From positions 671,818 to 735,817 of the forward strand of contig DIBV01000017.1 of NCBI GenBank assembly GCA_002415085.1: DNA of 64,000 nucleotides, given 5' to 3'. Positions 8,139-17,588 of the stretch are shown here, in pieces. The stretch is from Arsukibacterium sp. UBA5043. GTDB taxonomy: Bacteria; Pseudomonadota; Gammaproteobacteria; Enterobacterales; Alteromonadaceae. The notes under the pieces were generated by a model, which saw only the letters and a list, made by a program, of their open reading frames with translations, did not search any database and had not been told where the DNA came from. A program made the position numbers and the translations under genes. Position 1 is the stretch's first letter, and the number at the start of each line of letters is the position of its first letter.

Positions 8139-10763
8139 ATGACGCAAACATTACAATTTAACCGGTCATTGCCCGCCAGCTTTACCCTGGAAAATTATAA
8201 AAAGCATTTTAACGACTTCCATGACTGGCTGGTCCGCAGTTTTGAACACCAGCCGATCAATGGCCTGGTAAAAGCCAGGGCTCGCTTTGTCGATACCGTC
8301 CTAAGCCAGTTGTGGCAACATTTTGCACTGTCTAAGGAACACAACCTAAGCTTAATTGCCGTAGGCGGATACGGCCGCGGTGAGCTTCATCCTTATTCCG
8401 ATATCGATTTACTGATCCTGTCAGACCGGCGCCTGACCACTGAGCAACAACACGCTATTGCCAGCTTTATTACCAGTTTATGGGACTTGCGTCTGGAAGT
8501 GGGTCACAGCGTCCGCACGTTAAAAGAAACCATTAAACTGGGTAAAGACGACATTACCATCGCCACTAATTTATTAGAGATGCGCCTGCTTACCGGTAAC
8601 AAGCCCTTGTTTGAACAATTACAGCAGGAAATAAACGGTGACGATTTCTGGAGCAGTCAGCAATTCTTCCAGTCTAAAAGGCACGAACAACAGCAGCGTC
8701 ATGCTCAGTATCACGGTACAGCTTATAATTTAGAACCTAACCTGAAAGCTAATCCTGGTGGTCTGCGCGATATTCAGACCATTGGTTGGGTAGCCAAGAA
8801 GCACTTTAATACCCGCACGATGCGCGAACTGGTCGCTTATCAGTATCTGACGGAAGATGAGTACCAGGAGCTGATGGAATGTGAAGCCTACCTGTGGCAA
8901 ATGCGCTTTGCTTTACATATTGAAGCCGGACGCAATGAAAACCGGATCCTGTTTGACTATCAGCCAGCTGCGGCTGAGCGGCTGGGATTTGGCGCTGATG
9001 GCAAAGCGTCAGTAGAACGGATGATGAAGCGCTTTTTCCGAACCGTGCAGCGGGTTAGTGAATTAAACGAGATGTTGTTGCAGCATTTTGAGGGCAGTAT
9101 TTTAAATCAGGGTAGCAAGGTAAAAGTTCAGCAACTGGACGATTATTTTGAACTGAGCGGCCATTTAATTAAAGCACGTGACAATGCCATTTTTGCTCGT
9201 CGCGACAACCTGTTGCGCTTGTTCTGGCATATTGCTAACAATTCGAATATTACTGGTATCCATTCCACCACGCTGCGCTTAGTGCGTCAGGTTCGCCGGC
9301 GCTTAATGGGCGATTTACAGGATTATGAAGCCTGCCGCCAACTCTTTCTGGCGTTGCTGCGCCACCCCCGGGGCATGGACAGAGCCATTACCTTGATGCA
9401 TCGTTATGGGGTACTGGCGGCTTACTTACCGCAATGGCGCAATATTGTCGGCCAGATGCAATTTGACTTATTTCATGCTTACACGGTAGATGAGCATACT
9501 CACCGCTTGCTGAAGAACCTGTACAAATACACCCAGCCTGAACATGAAAGTGAATTCCCGCTTTGTACCGATATTGTTAAGCGGATGGAAAAACCCGAGC
9601 TTTTGTATCTGGCAGGTATTTTTCATGACATTGCCAAAGGCAGGGGTGGCGATCACTCTGAACTGGGCGCCATGGATGTGCGTGAATTTGCTAAGTTGCA
9701 TAAGCTCAGCGAGTTCGACAGCAAACTGGTCGCCTGGCTGGTAGAAAGCCACTTATTGATGTCTGTTACCGCCCAGCGCCGCGATATTCACGATCCGGCG
9801 GTAGTGACCGAGTTTGCAGAGAAAGTGCGTGACGAAACCCGCCTTAATTATCTGTACTGTCTGACCCTGGCCGATATCCGGGCCACTAACGATAATCTTT
9901 GGAACGACTGGAAAGGCTCGTTGCTACGCGAGTTATTTCTGGCCACCCAGAAAGCGTTTCGCCGGGGCCTGGAAAAACCAATGGATTTACGCGATTTAAT
10001 TCGCGAAAACCAGAGCGAAGCAATGCCGCTGCTGCTAAAACAAACCTTTAGTGAAACGGAAATTCTGCACTTGTGGAGCAGAATTAAAGCCGACTATTTT
10101 GCCCGCTATAGTGCCAAACAAATCGCCTGGCATTGTGAACATATTCTGCGCCATAAAGACCGTACCGAGCCTTTGGTATTGATCAGTAAAACCCCGATCC
10201 GCGGCGGTACTCAGGTATTTATCCATACCCCGGATCAACCAGGATTATTTGCGCGCTTAGTGGCAGCGCTTGACAGTAAAAAAGTCAACATTTTTGATGC
10301 TCAGATCATGACCAACAAAGATGGTTATGCTATGGATACCTTTGTTATTCTTGAACAAAATGGTGAACCTGTCAGTTCACCTTCAAGATTAACCAGCATC
10401 AAGCGGGCGCTGGAGTTGTATATTGCGGGCAAACCGGATTTATCCCGGCAAAAACCGCGACTGTCCCGCCAGATGCGCCAGTTTAATGTGCCACCAAAGG
10501 TGGTATTTTTGCCGGGCAACACCAAAACACGCACCATGATTGAAATAGCCGCCCTTGATACGCCTGGTTTACTGGCAGATATCGGTGAAGTATTTCAACG
10601 CTGCGGGGTTAATATTCACGCCGCCAAAATTACCACCATCGGCGAGCGGGCCGAAGATTTTTTTATGTTATCAAATGCCCAGGACCAGGCATTAAGCAGC
10701 GATGAACAAAGCCAGCTTAAACGGGTACTGATTTCACAACTCTCACAGGAAACAGAAGGCTGA
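8139..10763 (+). CDS. glnD: Bifunctional [protein-PII] uridylyltransferase / uridylyl-removing enzyme
   Basis: Nitrogen sensor that uridylylates PII proteins under glutamine limitation and deuridylylates them when glutamine is high. Domain order in 874 residues: nucleotidyltransferase with GGYGRGELHPYSDIDLL near residues 78-94, a helical linker, an HD phosphohydrolase with FHDIAKGRGGDHSELG near residues 490-505, then two C-terminal ACT domains (about 690-770 and 800-870) that bind glutamine. All catalytic motifs are intact. It lies between map and dapD with short spacers. The PII target is not in this window. Confidence 0.97.
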   Translation: MTQTLQFNRSLPASFTLENYKKHFNDFHDWLVRSFEHQPINGLVKARARFVDTVLSQLWQHFALSKEHNLSLIAVGGYGRGELHPYSDIDLLILSDRRLTTEQQHAIASFITSLWDLRLEVGHSVRTLKETIKLGKDDITIATNLLEMRLLTGNKPLFEQLQQEINGDDFWSSQQFFQSKRHEQQQRHAQYHGTAYNLEPNLKANPGGLRDIQTIGWVAKKHFNTRTMRELVAYQYLTEDEYQELMECEAYLWQMRFALHIEAGRNENRILFDYQPAAAERLGFGADGKASVERMMKRFFRTVQRVSELNEMLLQHFEGSILNQGSKVKVQQLDDYFELSGHLIKARDNAIFARRDNLLRLFWHIANNSNITGIHSTTLRLVRQVRRRLMGDLQDYEACRQLFLALLRHPRGMDRAITLMHRYGVLAAYLPQWRNIVGQMQFDLFHAYTVDEHTHRLLKNLYKYTQPEHESEFPLCTDIVKRMEKPELLYLAGIFHDIAKGRGGDHSELGAMDVREFAKLHKLSEFDSKLVAWLVESHLLMSVTAQRRDIHDPAVVTEFAEKVRDETRLNYLYCLTLADIRATNDNLWNDWKGSLLRELFLATQKAFRRGLEKPMDLRDLIRENQSEAMPLLLKQTFSETEILHLWSRIKADYFARYSAKQIAWHCEHILRHKDRTEPLVLISKTPIRGGTQVFIHTPDQPGLFARLVAALDSKKVNIFDAQIMTNKDGYAMDTFVILEQNGEPVSSPSRLTSIKRALELYIAGKPDLSRQKPRLSRQMRQFNVPPKVVFLPGNTKTRTMIEIAALDTPGLLADIGEVFQRCGVNIHAAKITTIGERAEDFFMLSNAQDQALSSDEQSQLKRVLISQLSQETEG

Positions 10764-10772
10764 ACAATCATC

Positions 10773-11597
10773 ATGTCTGAATTAAAAAGCATTATTGAAA
10801 ATGCATTTGAGCTTCGTGCCGATATCACCCCCAGCACGGTATCGCCGCAAATAAAGCAAGCGGTACAACAGGCCATCGCGCTGCTTGATAGCGGCGAAGC
10901 ACGGGTTGCCGAAAAAATAGCAGGCGAATGGGTGGTTCACCAATGGCTGAAAAAAGCGGTTTTGTTATCTTTCAGAATTAACGACAACGCCGTTATGGAC
11001 GGTGCTGAAAACCGCTTTTTTGACAAAGTGCCAATGAAGTATGCTCATTATACCGATGCCATGTTCCGCGCCGACGGCGTGCGGGTGGTACCGCCTGCAG
11101 CAGCACGTCAGGGCAGTTATATCGGCAAAAACGTGGTGTTGATGCCAAGCTACGTTAACATTGGCGCTTATGTTGGTGAAGGTACTATGGTTGACACCTG
11201 GGCCACCGTCGGCAGCTGCGCTCAGATCGGCAAAAACGTCCATCTGTCAGGCGGTGTCGGTATTGGTGGCGTACTGGAGCCATTACAGGCGAATCCAACG
11301 ATAATCGAAGACAACTGTTTTATTGGCGCCCGTTCAGAAGTGGTTGAAGGTGTCATTGTTGAAGAAGGCGCCGTATTATCGATGGGCGTTTACATCAGTC
11401 AGAGCACCCGGATTTATGATCGGGAAACCGGCGAAATCAGCTATGGCAGGGTACCTGCTGGCGCAGTGGTGGTGCCAGGCACCCTGCCGGCAAAGGACGG
11501 CAGTCATAATCTGTACGCCGCTATCATTGTCAAAAAGGTGGATGCACAAACCCGCGCTAAAGTAGGAATTAATGCCCTTTTGCGCAGTGTGGAATAA
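10773..11597 (+). CDS. dapD: 2,3,4,5-tetrahydropyridine-2,6-dicarboxylate N-succinyltransferase
   Basis: Succinyl-CoA-dependent acyltransferase of the lysine/diaminopimelate pathway. It has a trimeric left-handed beta-helix fold, and hexapeptide repeats are visible from about residue 105 ([22 protein letters not shown]) to 230. [28 protein letters not shown] is the substrate-binding coil. The 274-residue length equals E. coli DapD. It starts nine bases after glnD and is followed by a strong terminator, so map-glnD-dapD likely form one transcript. Confidence 0.97.
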   Translation: MSELKSIIENAFELRADITPSTVSPQIKQAVQQAIALLDSGEARVAEKIAGEWVVHQWLKKAVLLSFRINDNAVMDGAENRFFDKVPMKYAHYTDAMFRADGVRVVPPAAARQGSYIGKNVVLMPSYVNIGAYVGEGTMVDTWATVGSCAQIGKNVHLSGGVGIGGVLEPLQANPTIIEDNCFIGARSEVVEGVIVEEGAVLSMGVYISQSTRIYDRETGEISYGRVPAGAVVVPGTLPAKDGSHNLYAAIIVKKVDAQTRAKVGINALLRSVE

Positions 11598-11639
11598 ACT
11601 GTAGCGGGTTCTGCCAATTGCTGGCAGAGCGCTCTGACA

Positions 11640-11676
11640 ATAAAAAAACGGCAGGATTTTCCTGCCGTTTTTTTTA
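11640..11676. terminator. Bidirectional terminator between dapD and the small membrane protein gene
   Basis: Stem AAACGGCAGGA / TCCTGCCGTTT with a short loop, an A-run on the left and an eight-T run on the right. It can stop transcription from dapD (plus) and from the convergent 64-residue gene (minus). Confidence 0.9.
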
Positions 11677-11690
11677 TTCGCTAACTGTCG

Positions 11691-11885
11691 TTAGCCAAAT
11701 ATCTGCAATACGGTAAAGCAAACCAGTCCGGCTACTGCGAAGATGCTATATTCCAGCCGTTTTTCAAAACGTCGCTCTGGCCCGACGTCAGCCGGCACCA
11801 GCAACGCCGATATCAAACAGGTTAATCCTGTCAGGAAAGAGAGTGTGGTTAAACCAAATACCAGCGCTGAGCCCAACATTGCCAT
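11691..11885 (-). CDS. Small two-helix membrane protein, unknown function
   Basis: A 64-residue frame with two hydrophobic segments (about residues 5-28 and 46-62) separated by a charged loop rich in Arg and Glu (GPERRFEKRLEYS). The start is preceded by an AAGGGTAA ribosome-binding site, and the gene ends at a terminator shared with dapD, which supports a real gene. I do not recognise the family. The hairpin-like topology would place both termini on the same side of the inner membrane. Confidence 0.65.
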   Translation of the reverse strand: MAMLGSALVFGLTTLSFLTGLTCLISALLVPADVGPERRFEKRLEYSIFAVAGLVCFTVLQIFG

Positions 11886-12114
11886 ATATTACCCTTAGTT
11901 AATAACCGAACCGGTGAAGCCGCTTAGCGACAAAAAGCAGGTCGCATTCTAGCATAAAAATCCAGCGGTTAGGCCAGCACTCTGTGGTGTTGGTTTAATT
12001 CTGTTGCCGTTAATATATTCTGTTACCATATTAACGCTCTGATTTAATCAAAATTTGTGGCCGAACCGTTATACTAGCTGCTATCAACAGAGCGGTGGGA
12101 ATAACGGAGGGCAA

Positions 12115-12876
12115 GTGCATTATTTTTTCCAGGGCGCAACACTCATCGGTACCAAAGGGCTAAAGCGCTTTGTTCTTATCCCTTTGCTAATTAACTTAAT
12201 GTTATTTTCGCTGGCTTTTTATGTGCTGTTACAACAAGTTGCAGCAATGGTTGCCGCGGTGCAAGCCTACCTGCCCTCCTGGTTACACTGGTTGGAATAC
12301 CTGCTTATTCCGCTTGGCGTAATGTCGCTGGTTATTGGCCTGGCGTACAGTTTTACCATGATGGCCAATTTTATTGCCGCGCCTTTTAATGGCCTGCTTA
12401 GTGAGAAAGTAGAAGCGCATTTAACCGGTAAACCATTGCCCGAAGTGGGTCTGAGTGGTTTTTTCAGAGACGTGCCCAGGATGCTAATGCGCGAATGGCA
12501 AAAGTTACGCTACGCGCTGCCCCGGGCTATTATTTTATTTATTTTATTTTTATTTTTGCCGGTTATCGGCCCGGTGCTGTGGTTTCTGTTTACCAGCTGG
12601 TTAATGGCAATCCAGTATCTGGACTATCCTTTTGATAACCATAAAATTGACTTTGACACGATGCGAGGTCAGTTACGTGGCCAACCCGCCAGTAGCTACA
12701 GCTTCGGCATCATGGTAAATATTGGCTGCATGATTCCGTTGTTTAATTTATTTGTCATGCCCATTGCTGTCTGTGGCGCAACCGCGATGTGGGTCGATAA
12801 GCTGGCACTGCAAAATGATCCGGAGCAAAACCGCCCTGGGCAGGCCCAATACCGTAAACTCGACAAATACTGTTAA
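12115..12876 (+). CDS. cysZ: Sulfate transporter CysZ
   Basis: Inner-membrane sulfate permease feeding cysteine biosynthesis. Family motifs are visible: G-x-x-x-I-x-x-x-G-x-x-RFV-x-x-PLLINL at the N-terminus, ANFIAAPFNGLLSEKVE, DVPRMLMREWQK and YLDYPFDNHK, then NLFVMPIAVCGATAMW. I chose the GTG at 12115 because a perfect GGAGG sits four bases upstream and the 253-residue product equals E. coli CysZ. An in-frame ATG at 12055 would add 20 residues without a ribosome-binding site. It is followed after 14 bases by the DUF4010 gene. No Cys-regulon genes are adjacent. Confidence 0.92.
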   Translation: MHYFFQGATLIGTKGLKRFVLIPLLINLMLFSLAFYVLLQQVAAMVAAVQAYLPSWLHWLEYLLIPLGVMSLVIGLAYSFTMMANFIAAPFNGLLSEKVEAHLTGKPLPEVGLSGFFRDVPRMLMREWQKLRYALPRAIILFILFLFLPVIGPVLWFLFTSWLMAIQYLDYPFDNHKIDFDTMRGQLRGQPASSYSFGIMVNIGCMIPLFNLFVMPIAVCGATAMWVDKLALQNDPEQNRPGQAQYRKLDKYC

Positions 12877-12890
12877 GAGCTGCTTATTAC

Positions 12891-14183
12891 ATGAATGCAT
12901 TTGATTTTGAGCTGGTTCAGAAATTTCTTATTGCCCTGCTGCTTGGCGCTCTGGTCGGCATGGAACGCGAAAAACACCGTCGCAATGTGCAGCCAGCCAG
13001 TTTTGGCGGCTTGCGCACCTTTATTCTGGTGGCGCAGGCAGGGGCAATTTCTGCCTGGTTGTCATTGCATCTCCAGGCACCCTGGCTATTTATTATGGTG
13101 ATCCTTGTCGTTGGCGGGGTGGCTGCGGTCGCTTTTGCTATGCAAAACCGCCATCGCAATGAGTTTGGTGGTTTAACCAGCGAAATTAGTGCAATTACGG
13201 TCTGCCTGCTCGGTGGCGCGGTAATGTATGGTTATACCGAGCTGGCGGTAATGCTGGGTATTTTAACCTCAGCCGTTCTGACATTTAAGCAGCCGTTGCA
13301 TGGCTTGGTCGACAAAATTGGCAATGAAGATCTGTACGCCATTATGAAACTGTTAATCGCCAGCTTTATTGTCCTGCCTTTACTGCCACAAGAACCCGTT
13401 GATCCATGGCAGGCATTGAATCTTTACCGGTTATGGCTGTTGGTCGTTCTTATCTCTGCAATGTCACTGCTGGGTTATGTCGCGGTTCGTTGGCTCGGCG
13501 AAGCCCATGGTACCGTAGTGACCGGTATTACCGGCGGTCTGGCATCATCCACCGCTACCACCCTTAGTTTTGCCCGCAACAGTAAAACTCAAGGTAACAG
13601 CATGGCTGCTGACACTCAGGCTACCGGCATTCTGCTGGCCTGGCTGGTGATGTTTATCAGAGTACTTGTAACGATAACGATCGTGTTTAAACCTTTGTTA
13701 CCGTTGCTACTGATTCCGTTCGGAGCCATGGCAACAACTACCGCAGCACTGGCCGCCATGTACTACTGGCGGGGCAATAAAGAGCAACTTGCCGTTCCGG
13801 AAAAAAGCGAAGTGTCGGTCAAGAATCCATTTAGCCTGATTGCCGCGATAAAATTCGGTCTGTTTTTTGCCGTGATTCTGATCATGGTAAAATTTGTTCA
13901 GCTATATACACCCAGTGAAACTCTGTATTTGCTGGCCGCAGTTGCCGGGTTGACCGATGTGGATGCCATCACCTTATCAATGGCAGATTACGCCCGGTCA
14001 GCTACCGGTAGCCTGACCCTGGCAGCTGGTGCGATTACGGTAGCAGCGTTAAGTAATACCCTGGTGAAATGCGGAATGGTTGTGTTTTTGGGAAGCAAGC
14101 CACTTGCCAGAAGTCTGATAATATCCACAGTACTTATCTGCCTGACAGGCGGCATTAGCATTGCCCTTCTCAGATTTCTTTAG
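12891..14183 (+). CDS. MgtC/SapB and DUF4010 domain membrane protein
   Basis: A 430-residue protein with about twelve hydrophobic segments. The N-terminal 140 residues match the MgtC/SapB family: LLLGALVGMEREKHRR, then GGLRTF, then LGGLTSEISAIT-type segments. The remainder matches the DUF4010 pattern, with TGGLASSTATTLSFAR and LTDVDAITLSMADYARS. Proteins of this architecture are common and uncharacterised; transport or a membrane sensing role is only a guess. The 3' end overlaps the convergent yqcA stop by 14 bases. It is probably co-transcribed with cysZ. Confidence 0.85.
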   Translation: MNAFDFELVQKFLIALLLGALVGMEREKHRRNVQPASFGGLRTFILVAQAGAISAWLSLHLQAPWLFIMVILVVGGVAAVAFAMQNRHRNEFGGLTSEISAITVCLLGGAVMYGYTELAVMLGILTSAVLTFKQPLHGLVDKIGNEDLYAIMKLLIASFIVLPLLPQEPVDPWQALNLYRLWLLVVLISAMSLLGYVAVRWLGEAHGTVVTGITGGLASSTATTLSFARNSKTQGNSMAADTQATGILLAWLVMFIRVLVTITIVFKPLLPLLLIPFGAMATTTAALAAMYYWRGNKEQLAVPEKSEVSVKNPFSLIAAIKFGLFFAVILIMVKFVQLYTPSETLYLLAAVAGLTDVDAITLSMADYARSATGSLTLAAGAITVAALSNTLVKCGMVVFLGSKPLARSLIISTVLICLTGGISIALLRFL

Positions 14184-14616
14184 CGTGTTGTTCTAGCCAG
14201 GGTAAGGCGACAGTCTCCGGTTCCAGGGTCTCGCACGCATCAATTCGCAGCATGGGGGCAAGTTCATTGCCCTGGATTTCTACCAGTAACTCACGCATCT
14301 GTTCTCCGGCACTACAAAAAGTATCATAGCTGCTGTCGCCTAACGCAATCACCGCAAACTGCTTATCAGTTAATAGGGGAAAGCGATTTTTCACATCAAG
14401 ATAAAATGGCAGCAAATTATCAGGAATATCTCCCTGTCCGGTAGTAGAAGTGATGACCAGCCACACCTGCGGTTCGAATACCATTACCTCATCCAGTTTG
14501 GGTTCTTCATATAAGGCGACGTCGTGACCCAGTTCAGTTAATAAAGGCAACGCTTGCTCAGCAACATACTGTGCGCCGCCATATACCGAACCTACAATCA
14601 GGGCAATTTTTGCCAT
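14170..14616 (-). CDS. yqcA: Flavodoxin YqcA
   Basis: Short-chain FMN flavodoxin of 148 residues. The FMN phosphate loop is VGSVYGGAQYVAE (residues 8-20). The isoalloxazine-contacting loops STTGQGDIPDNL and LGDSSYDTFCSAG are visible. It resembles MioC too, but its place directly after truC, as in the E. coli yqcC-truC-yqcA operon, favours YqcA. It overlaps truC by 19 bases and the convergent DUF4010 gene by 14. The redox partner is unknown from the sequence. Confidence 0.88.
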   Translation of the reverse strand: MAKIALIVGSVYGGAQYVAEQALPLLTELGHDVALYEEPKLDEVMVFEPQVWLVITSTTGQGDIPDNLLPFYLDVKNRFPLLTDKQFAVIALGDSSYDTFCSAGEQMRELLVEIQGNELAPMLRIDACETLEPETVALPWLEQHAKEI

Positions 14617-15410
14617 TTTTCCTCCAGAAAGTGTGCAGCGAATTGCTGCTGAAAATAACGCTCATCCACGGGCCAGCCAAATTGCTCAAACAGCGGCTCA
14701 AGTTCGTTCAGACCGGCGTTTAACACTAAAGTTTCGCCTGTAACCGGATGAGGCAACTGGAGCTGTTTGGCCAGCAAGAGCAGACGGCGGCAGTTAAAGT
14801 GCTTTTTGAACAAAGCATTATGCTTGCCATCACCGTGACTGGTGTCGCCAACAATGGGGTAACGTAAATGTGCCAGGTGCCTGCGCAGTTGGTGTTTGCG
14901 TCCGCTGAGCGGTTGTAATGCCACCAGCGAGTAACGGGCCGCCGGATACTTACTTACCGGAATCGGCAGCTCTACCTGCTGTAACGGCTGATATCGGGTA
15001 ATAGCTTGTTGCGGTGCTTTGTCATCCCGGCTGTATTTATCAGCAATTTTATCCAGCTGCTCTTTTAACGGGTAATCCAGTTCCCCCCCTTGCGCTAAAA
15101 AACCGCGAACGACCGCCAGATAATGCTTACGCCATTGTTTCTGTTCTTGCTGTTCACCCAGCAAACGTGCGATGTCCGACGATAGCGCGAACAGCAATAC
15201 GCCAGAGGTGGGCCTGTCTAAGCGATGCACCGGAAAAACATGCTGGCCAATTTGATCGCGCAATGTTTGCATCACAAAAACGGTTTCATGTTTATCTAAA
15301 AATGAGCGATGCACCAGCATACCACTGGGTTTATCCACCGCGACAAGGTACTGATCCTGATACAAAATTTTAAGTGGCGAATCAAGCACAAAAGGTTCGG
15401 CTGAACTCAT
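14598..15410 (-). CDS. truC: tRNA pseudouridine(65) synthase TruC
   Basis: RluA-family enzyme making pseudouridine at position 65 of tRNA-Ile1 and tRNA-Asp. The catalytic motif HRLDRPTSGVLLFAL is at about residues 62-76 with the catalytic Asp. The family segment PLSGRKHQLRRHLAHLRYPIVGDTSHGDGKHN is present at about 172-203. It has 270 residues against about 260 in E. coli. It overlaps both yqcC (four bases) and yqcA, so the three are translationally coupled in the same order as in E. coli. An RluC/RluD role is unlikely because there is no S4 domain. Confidence 0.93.
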   Translation of the reverse strand: MSSAEPFVLDSPLKILYQDQYLVAVDKPSGMLVHRSFLDKHETVFVMQTLRDQIGQHVFPVHRLDRPTSGVLLFALSSDIARLLGEQQEQKQWRKHYLAVVRGFLAQGGELDYPLKEQLDKIADKYSRDDKAPQQAITRYQPLQQVELPIPVSKYPAARYSLVALQPLSGRKHQLRRHLAHLRYPIVGDTSHGDGKHNALFKKHFNCRRLLLLAKQLQLPHPVTGETLVLNAGLNELEPLFEQFGWPVDERYFQQQFAAHFLEEKWQKLP

Positions 15411-15727
15411 TGCTCAGCCGTCAGTACGTTGTCAATGCGTTTAATCAGCTGGAGCAAGGGCAGTAAACGGTCCTTCTGAGCCTTAAACGCTTCTTCAGCA
15501 TAGGGCAACACACTGACGTTACCGGGCAAGGCCTGCCTGGTTTGCAGCAACATCCTGATCCTCGGCAAAAAAATAAACTGCAACCATTGCTCCAGACGAA
15601 GCGTGTCACAACAAAAAGGCAATGTACTTGCCAAAGCGACAGCGCCTGGCGACGAATCACGCCACAACTGTTGCTGTTTTAATTCGGTTTCAAGCTGATC
15701 AAGTAAAGATTTAACCGCATCTGACAT
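15407..15727 (-). CDS. yqcC: YqcC family protein
   Basis: A soluble, helical 106-residue protein of the YqcC/DUF446 family, function unknown (E. coli YqcC is 109 residues). Conserved features include the LQFIFLPRIRMLL-type helix, LPGNVSVLPYAEEAFK and the C-terminal LLQLIKRIDNVL. The chosen ATG at 15727 has an AAAGAGG ribosome-binding site. The frame stays open upstream to 15871, but that extension runs over the divergent DUF3301 start and is not conserved-looking. First gene of the yqcC-truC-yqcA operon. Confidence 0.88.
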   Translation of the reverse strand: MSDAVKSLLDQLETELKQQQLWRDSSPGAVALASTLPFCCDTLRLEQWLQFIFLPRIRMLLQTRQALPGNVSVLPYAEEAFKAQKDRLLPLLQLIKRIDNVLTAEQ

Positions 15728-15836
15728 AACGACCTCTTTGTAAGACTCGCAGTTTACCACAAGCTTTAACGCCAGCCAGCTCTTGTAAAAGAGCAATTTC
15801 GCCAGCATTATCAACCAATCATTTAAGGAGACGTTT

Positions 15837-16133
15837 ATGGGCCCGGTATTATTGCTGCTGTTAATCAGCACTATTTGTTATTTGTTCTGGTTACAACGTA
15901 AGCAAGATGAACGCGCCAGACTGCTGGCAAAGCAGCTTTGTCAGCAGCAGGAGCTGCAAATGCTGGACTGCGGCCGCAACGGCCACAGCTTCCGTAAAAT
16001 TAATGGCAGAATGCGTTTTATTACGTTGTATCAGGTCGACTTCAGCGCGGATGGCGAAAGCCGCTACCCCGCCGAACTGTTGTTAACGGGTATGCGTCTT
16101 GCCGCGTTTAACCTGCCGGCACATCGCATTTAA
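15837..16133 (+). CDS. DUF3301 domain-containing protein
   Basis: A 98-residue protein with one N-terminal membrane helix (residues 3-18) and a cytoplasmic tail carrying the family-like segments QMLDCGRNGHSFRK and ITLYQVDFSADGESRYPAEL. Such proteins are found next to yqcC/syd in Alteromonadales and Vibrionales; no function is known. The start has a strong AAGGAG site. It is divergent from yqcC and convergent with the Mpo1-like gene. Confidence 0.8.
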   Translation: MGPVLLLLLISTICYLFWLQRKQDERARLLAKQLCQQQELQMLDCGRNGHSFRKINGRMRFITLYQVDFSADGESRYPAELLLTGMRLAAFNLPAHRI

Positions 16134-16143
16134 CGCAAATTAG

Positions 16144-16464
16144 TTAAAGGGGCGGCATTTTGTGTTTAAGCTGACCGGTTATAAAGTCTTTCAACATAAC
16201 CCAGTCAGCCAGCAGGCTATACAACGGGTGTTTAAACGTCGCGGGTTTATTGTGTTCAAAGATCAAATGTCCCAGCCATGCAAAACCATAGCCTATAAGC
16301 GGTAGCAGCCAAAGCCAGCGCCATTGCCCGGTCAGCACACTAAACAGCAACACGCCAATAACCAGTGTACTACCGATATAATGTAACGTTCGGCATTGCG
16401 GATGGCGATGCTCACTCAGATAGTAAGGATAAAACGCCCGAAAACTGTTAAACCGCGACATCAT
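16144..16464 (-). CDS. Mpo1-like (DUF962/YGL010w) membrane protein
   Basis: A 106-residue membrane protein with F-x-x-x-YPYYLSEHRHPQCRTLHYIGS at the N-terminus, hydrophobic stretches, then GYGFAWLGHLIFEHNKPATFKHPLYSLLADW. The conserved His residues match the DUF962 family; the yeast member Mpo1 is an Fe2+-dependent dioxygenase in phytosphingosine alpha-oxidation. Whether the bacterial protein has that activity is unknown. The start at 16464 lies six bases after AGGA and inside the 3' end of the upstream acetyltransferase gene, so the two are coupled. Confidence 0.82.
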   Translation of the reverse strand: MMSRFNSFRAFYPYYLSEHRHPQCRTLHYIGSTLVIGVLLFSVLTGQWRWLWLLPLIGYGFAWLGHLIFEHNKPATFKHPLYSLLADWVMLKDFITGQLKHKMPPL

Positions 16465-17137
16465 TGCTTTTCCTATCATTTACAACGGCCGGCGCTTCAG
16501 CCTGCCGGGGGCGGAACATCAGGCTACCACTGACAGAGCCAAATGCCAGCTCCGTGACTTTCTGATACTGATCGTCGGCAAAAAAAGGTTGATATTTGGC
16601 AAACGTAACAAAAACACCTATACCGCTTGAACTTTCATCTTCGTCGACAATGCTATCAACAGCATGAATAAGATAGTGGCCAAGGCCAAGATGCTGATAT
16701 TTGGGTGAAACAGCAATAAACGCCAGCATATGATAACGCTCATAAGGCATGGCGGCATGAATACGCTGTTCTTTTTCGAGCATTTGCCGGGTAGAGACGA
16801 AACCAGCCGTTAATAACATCTTTAAACGCCAATGCCACAGCCGGTTACTACCAATACCAGAATCAGGCCCGACAACACAAGCTACACCGAGTAATTGCTC
16901 AGCATGAAACAACCCGACCACTGGCTGGCCGGCCTGCCAGAATGTGTTCAACTCCTCGCGTATCGCAGAGCGTAGCCGTTGCTCATAGTCAGGCGTATCG
17001 CCGCGGAAAATTATTAAAAAAAGCGGATCATCGTGGTACGACTGATAAAGTAAAGAAGCGGCCAGTTTCAGCTCTTCTCCGTTAAGTAATGCTGCCTTTA
17101 AATGGTCAGGATCAAATGTACTCAGTATTGCACTCAT
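16448..17137 (-). CDS. GNAT family N-acetyltransferase
   Basis: A 229-residue GNAT-fold protein. The acetyl-CoA segment is visible at about residues 140-160: LAFIAVSPKYQHLGLGHYLIHAV, the V-x-P-x-x-Q-x-x-G-x-G motif A. An N-terminal helical part and a C-terminal GVFVTFAKYQPFFADDQYQ beta-strand region follow the pattern of GNAT enzymes acting on small molecules. The substrate cannot be told. It overlaps the Mpo1-like gene by 17 bases. The last ~20 residues look unstructured. Confidence 0.82.
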   Translation of the reverse strand: MSAILSTFDPDHLKAALLNGEELKLAASLLYQSYHDDPLFLIIFRGDTPDYEQRLRSAIREELNTFWQAGQPVVGLFHAEQLLGVACVVGPDSGIGSNRLWHWRLKMLLTAGFVSTRQMLEKEQRIHAAMPYERYHMLAFIAVSPKYQHLGLGHYLIHAVDSIVDEDESSSGIGVFVTFAKYQPFFADDQYQKVTELAFGSVSGSLMFRPRQAEAPAVVNDRKSNDVAV

Positions 17138-17291
17138 CGCTGTTCTCTTATTGTTGTTTTTTCAATCACAATAGCAGCCAGTTATGACGTTGCCAAGCTG
17201 CATTTTTGCCATGCTGCCGGCCGGAATTAGCCATATTGCAGGGTACTGACTATGCTTAATGGTATATGGGTAGACAATAACAGGAGCAACG

Positions 17292-17522
17292 ATGGATACC
17301 TCTGAGCACAATATGGCTAACTTATTTATGCAATTGGGACTGGACAATAAACCTGACGATATTAAGCGCTTTATCAGCAATCATAAGTTGCCGGAAAATG
17401 TGGCACTGGTCGATGCGCCATATTGGAGTCAGGCCCAGGCCAACTTTATCCGGGAGTCGTTTAAACAGGATGCCGATTGGGTAATGACGATAGATGAGTT
17501 GAATGCCCAGCTGCACAATTAA
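17292..17522 (+). CDS. DUF2789 family protein
   Basis: A 76-residue protein with the DUF2789 pattern: MANLFMQLGLDN near the start, D-I-x-x-FI-x-x-H, then APYWSQAQANFIRESFKQDADW toward the C-terminus. It is soluble and helical with no known function; the family occurs in many aquatic gammaproteobacteria. The ribosome-binding site is CAGGAG. It stands alone, divergent from the GNAT gene and convergent with the DUF3192 lipoprotein gene. Confidence 0.85.
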   Translation: MDTSEHNMANLFMQLGLDNKPDDIKRFISNHKLPENVALVDAPYWSQAQANFIRESFKQDADWVMTIDELNAQLHN

Positions 17523-17588
17523 TCCGGGGGAAGAGCGACAGTACGATCCGGTGTGCACGCTGGGAACAGATAATTCAAAGTAGCCGTG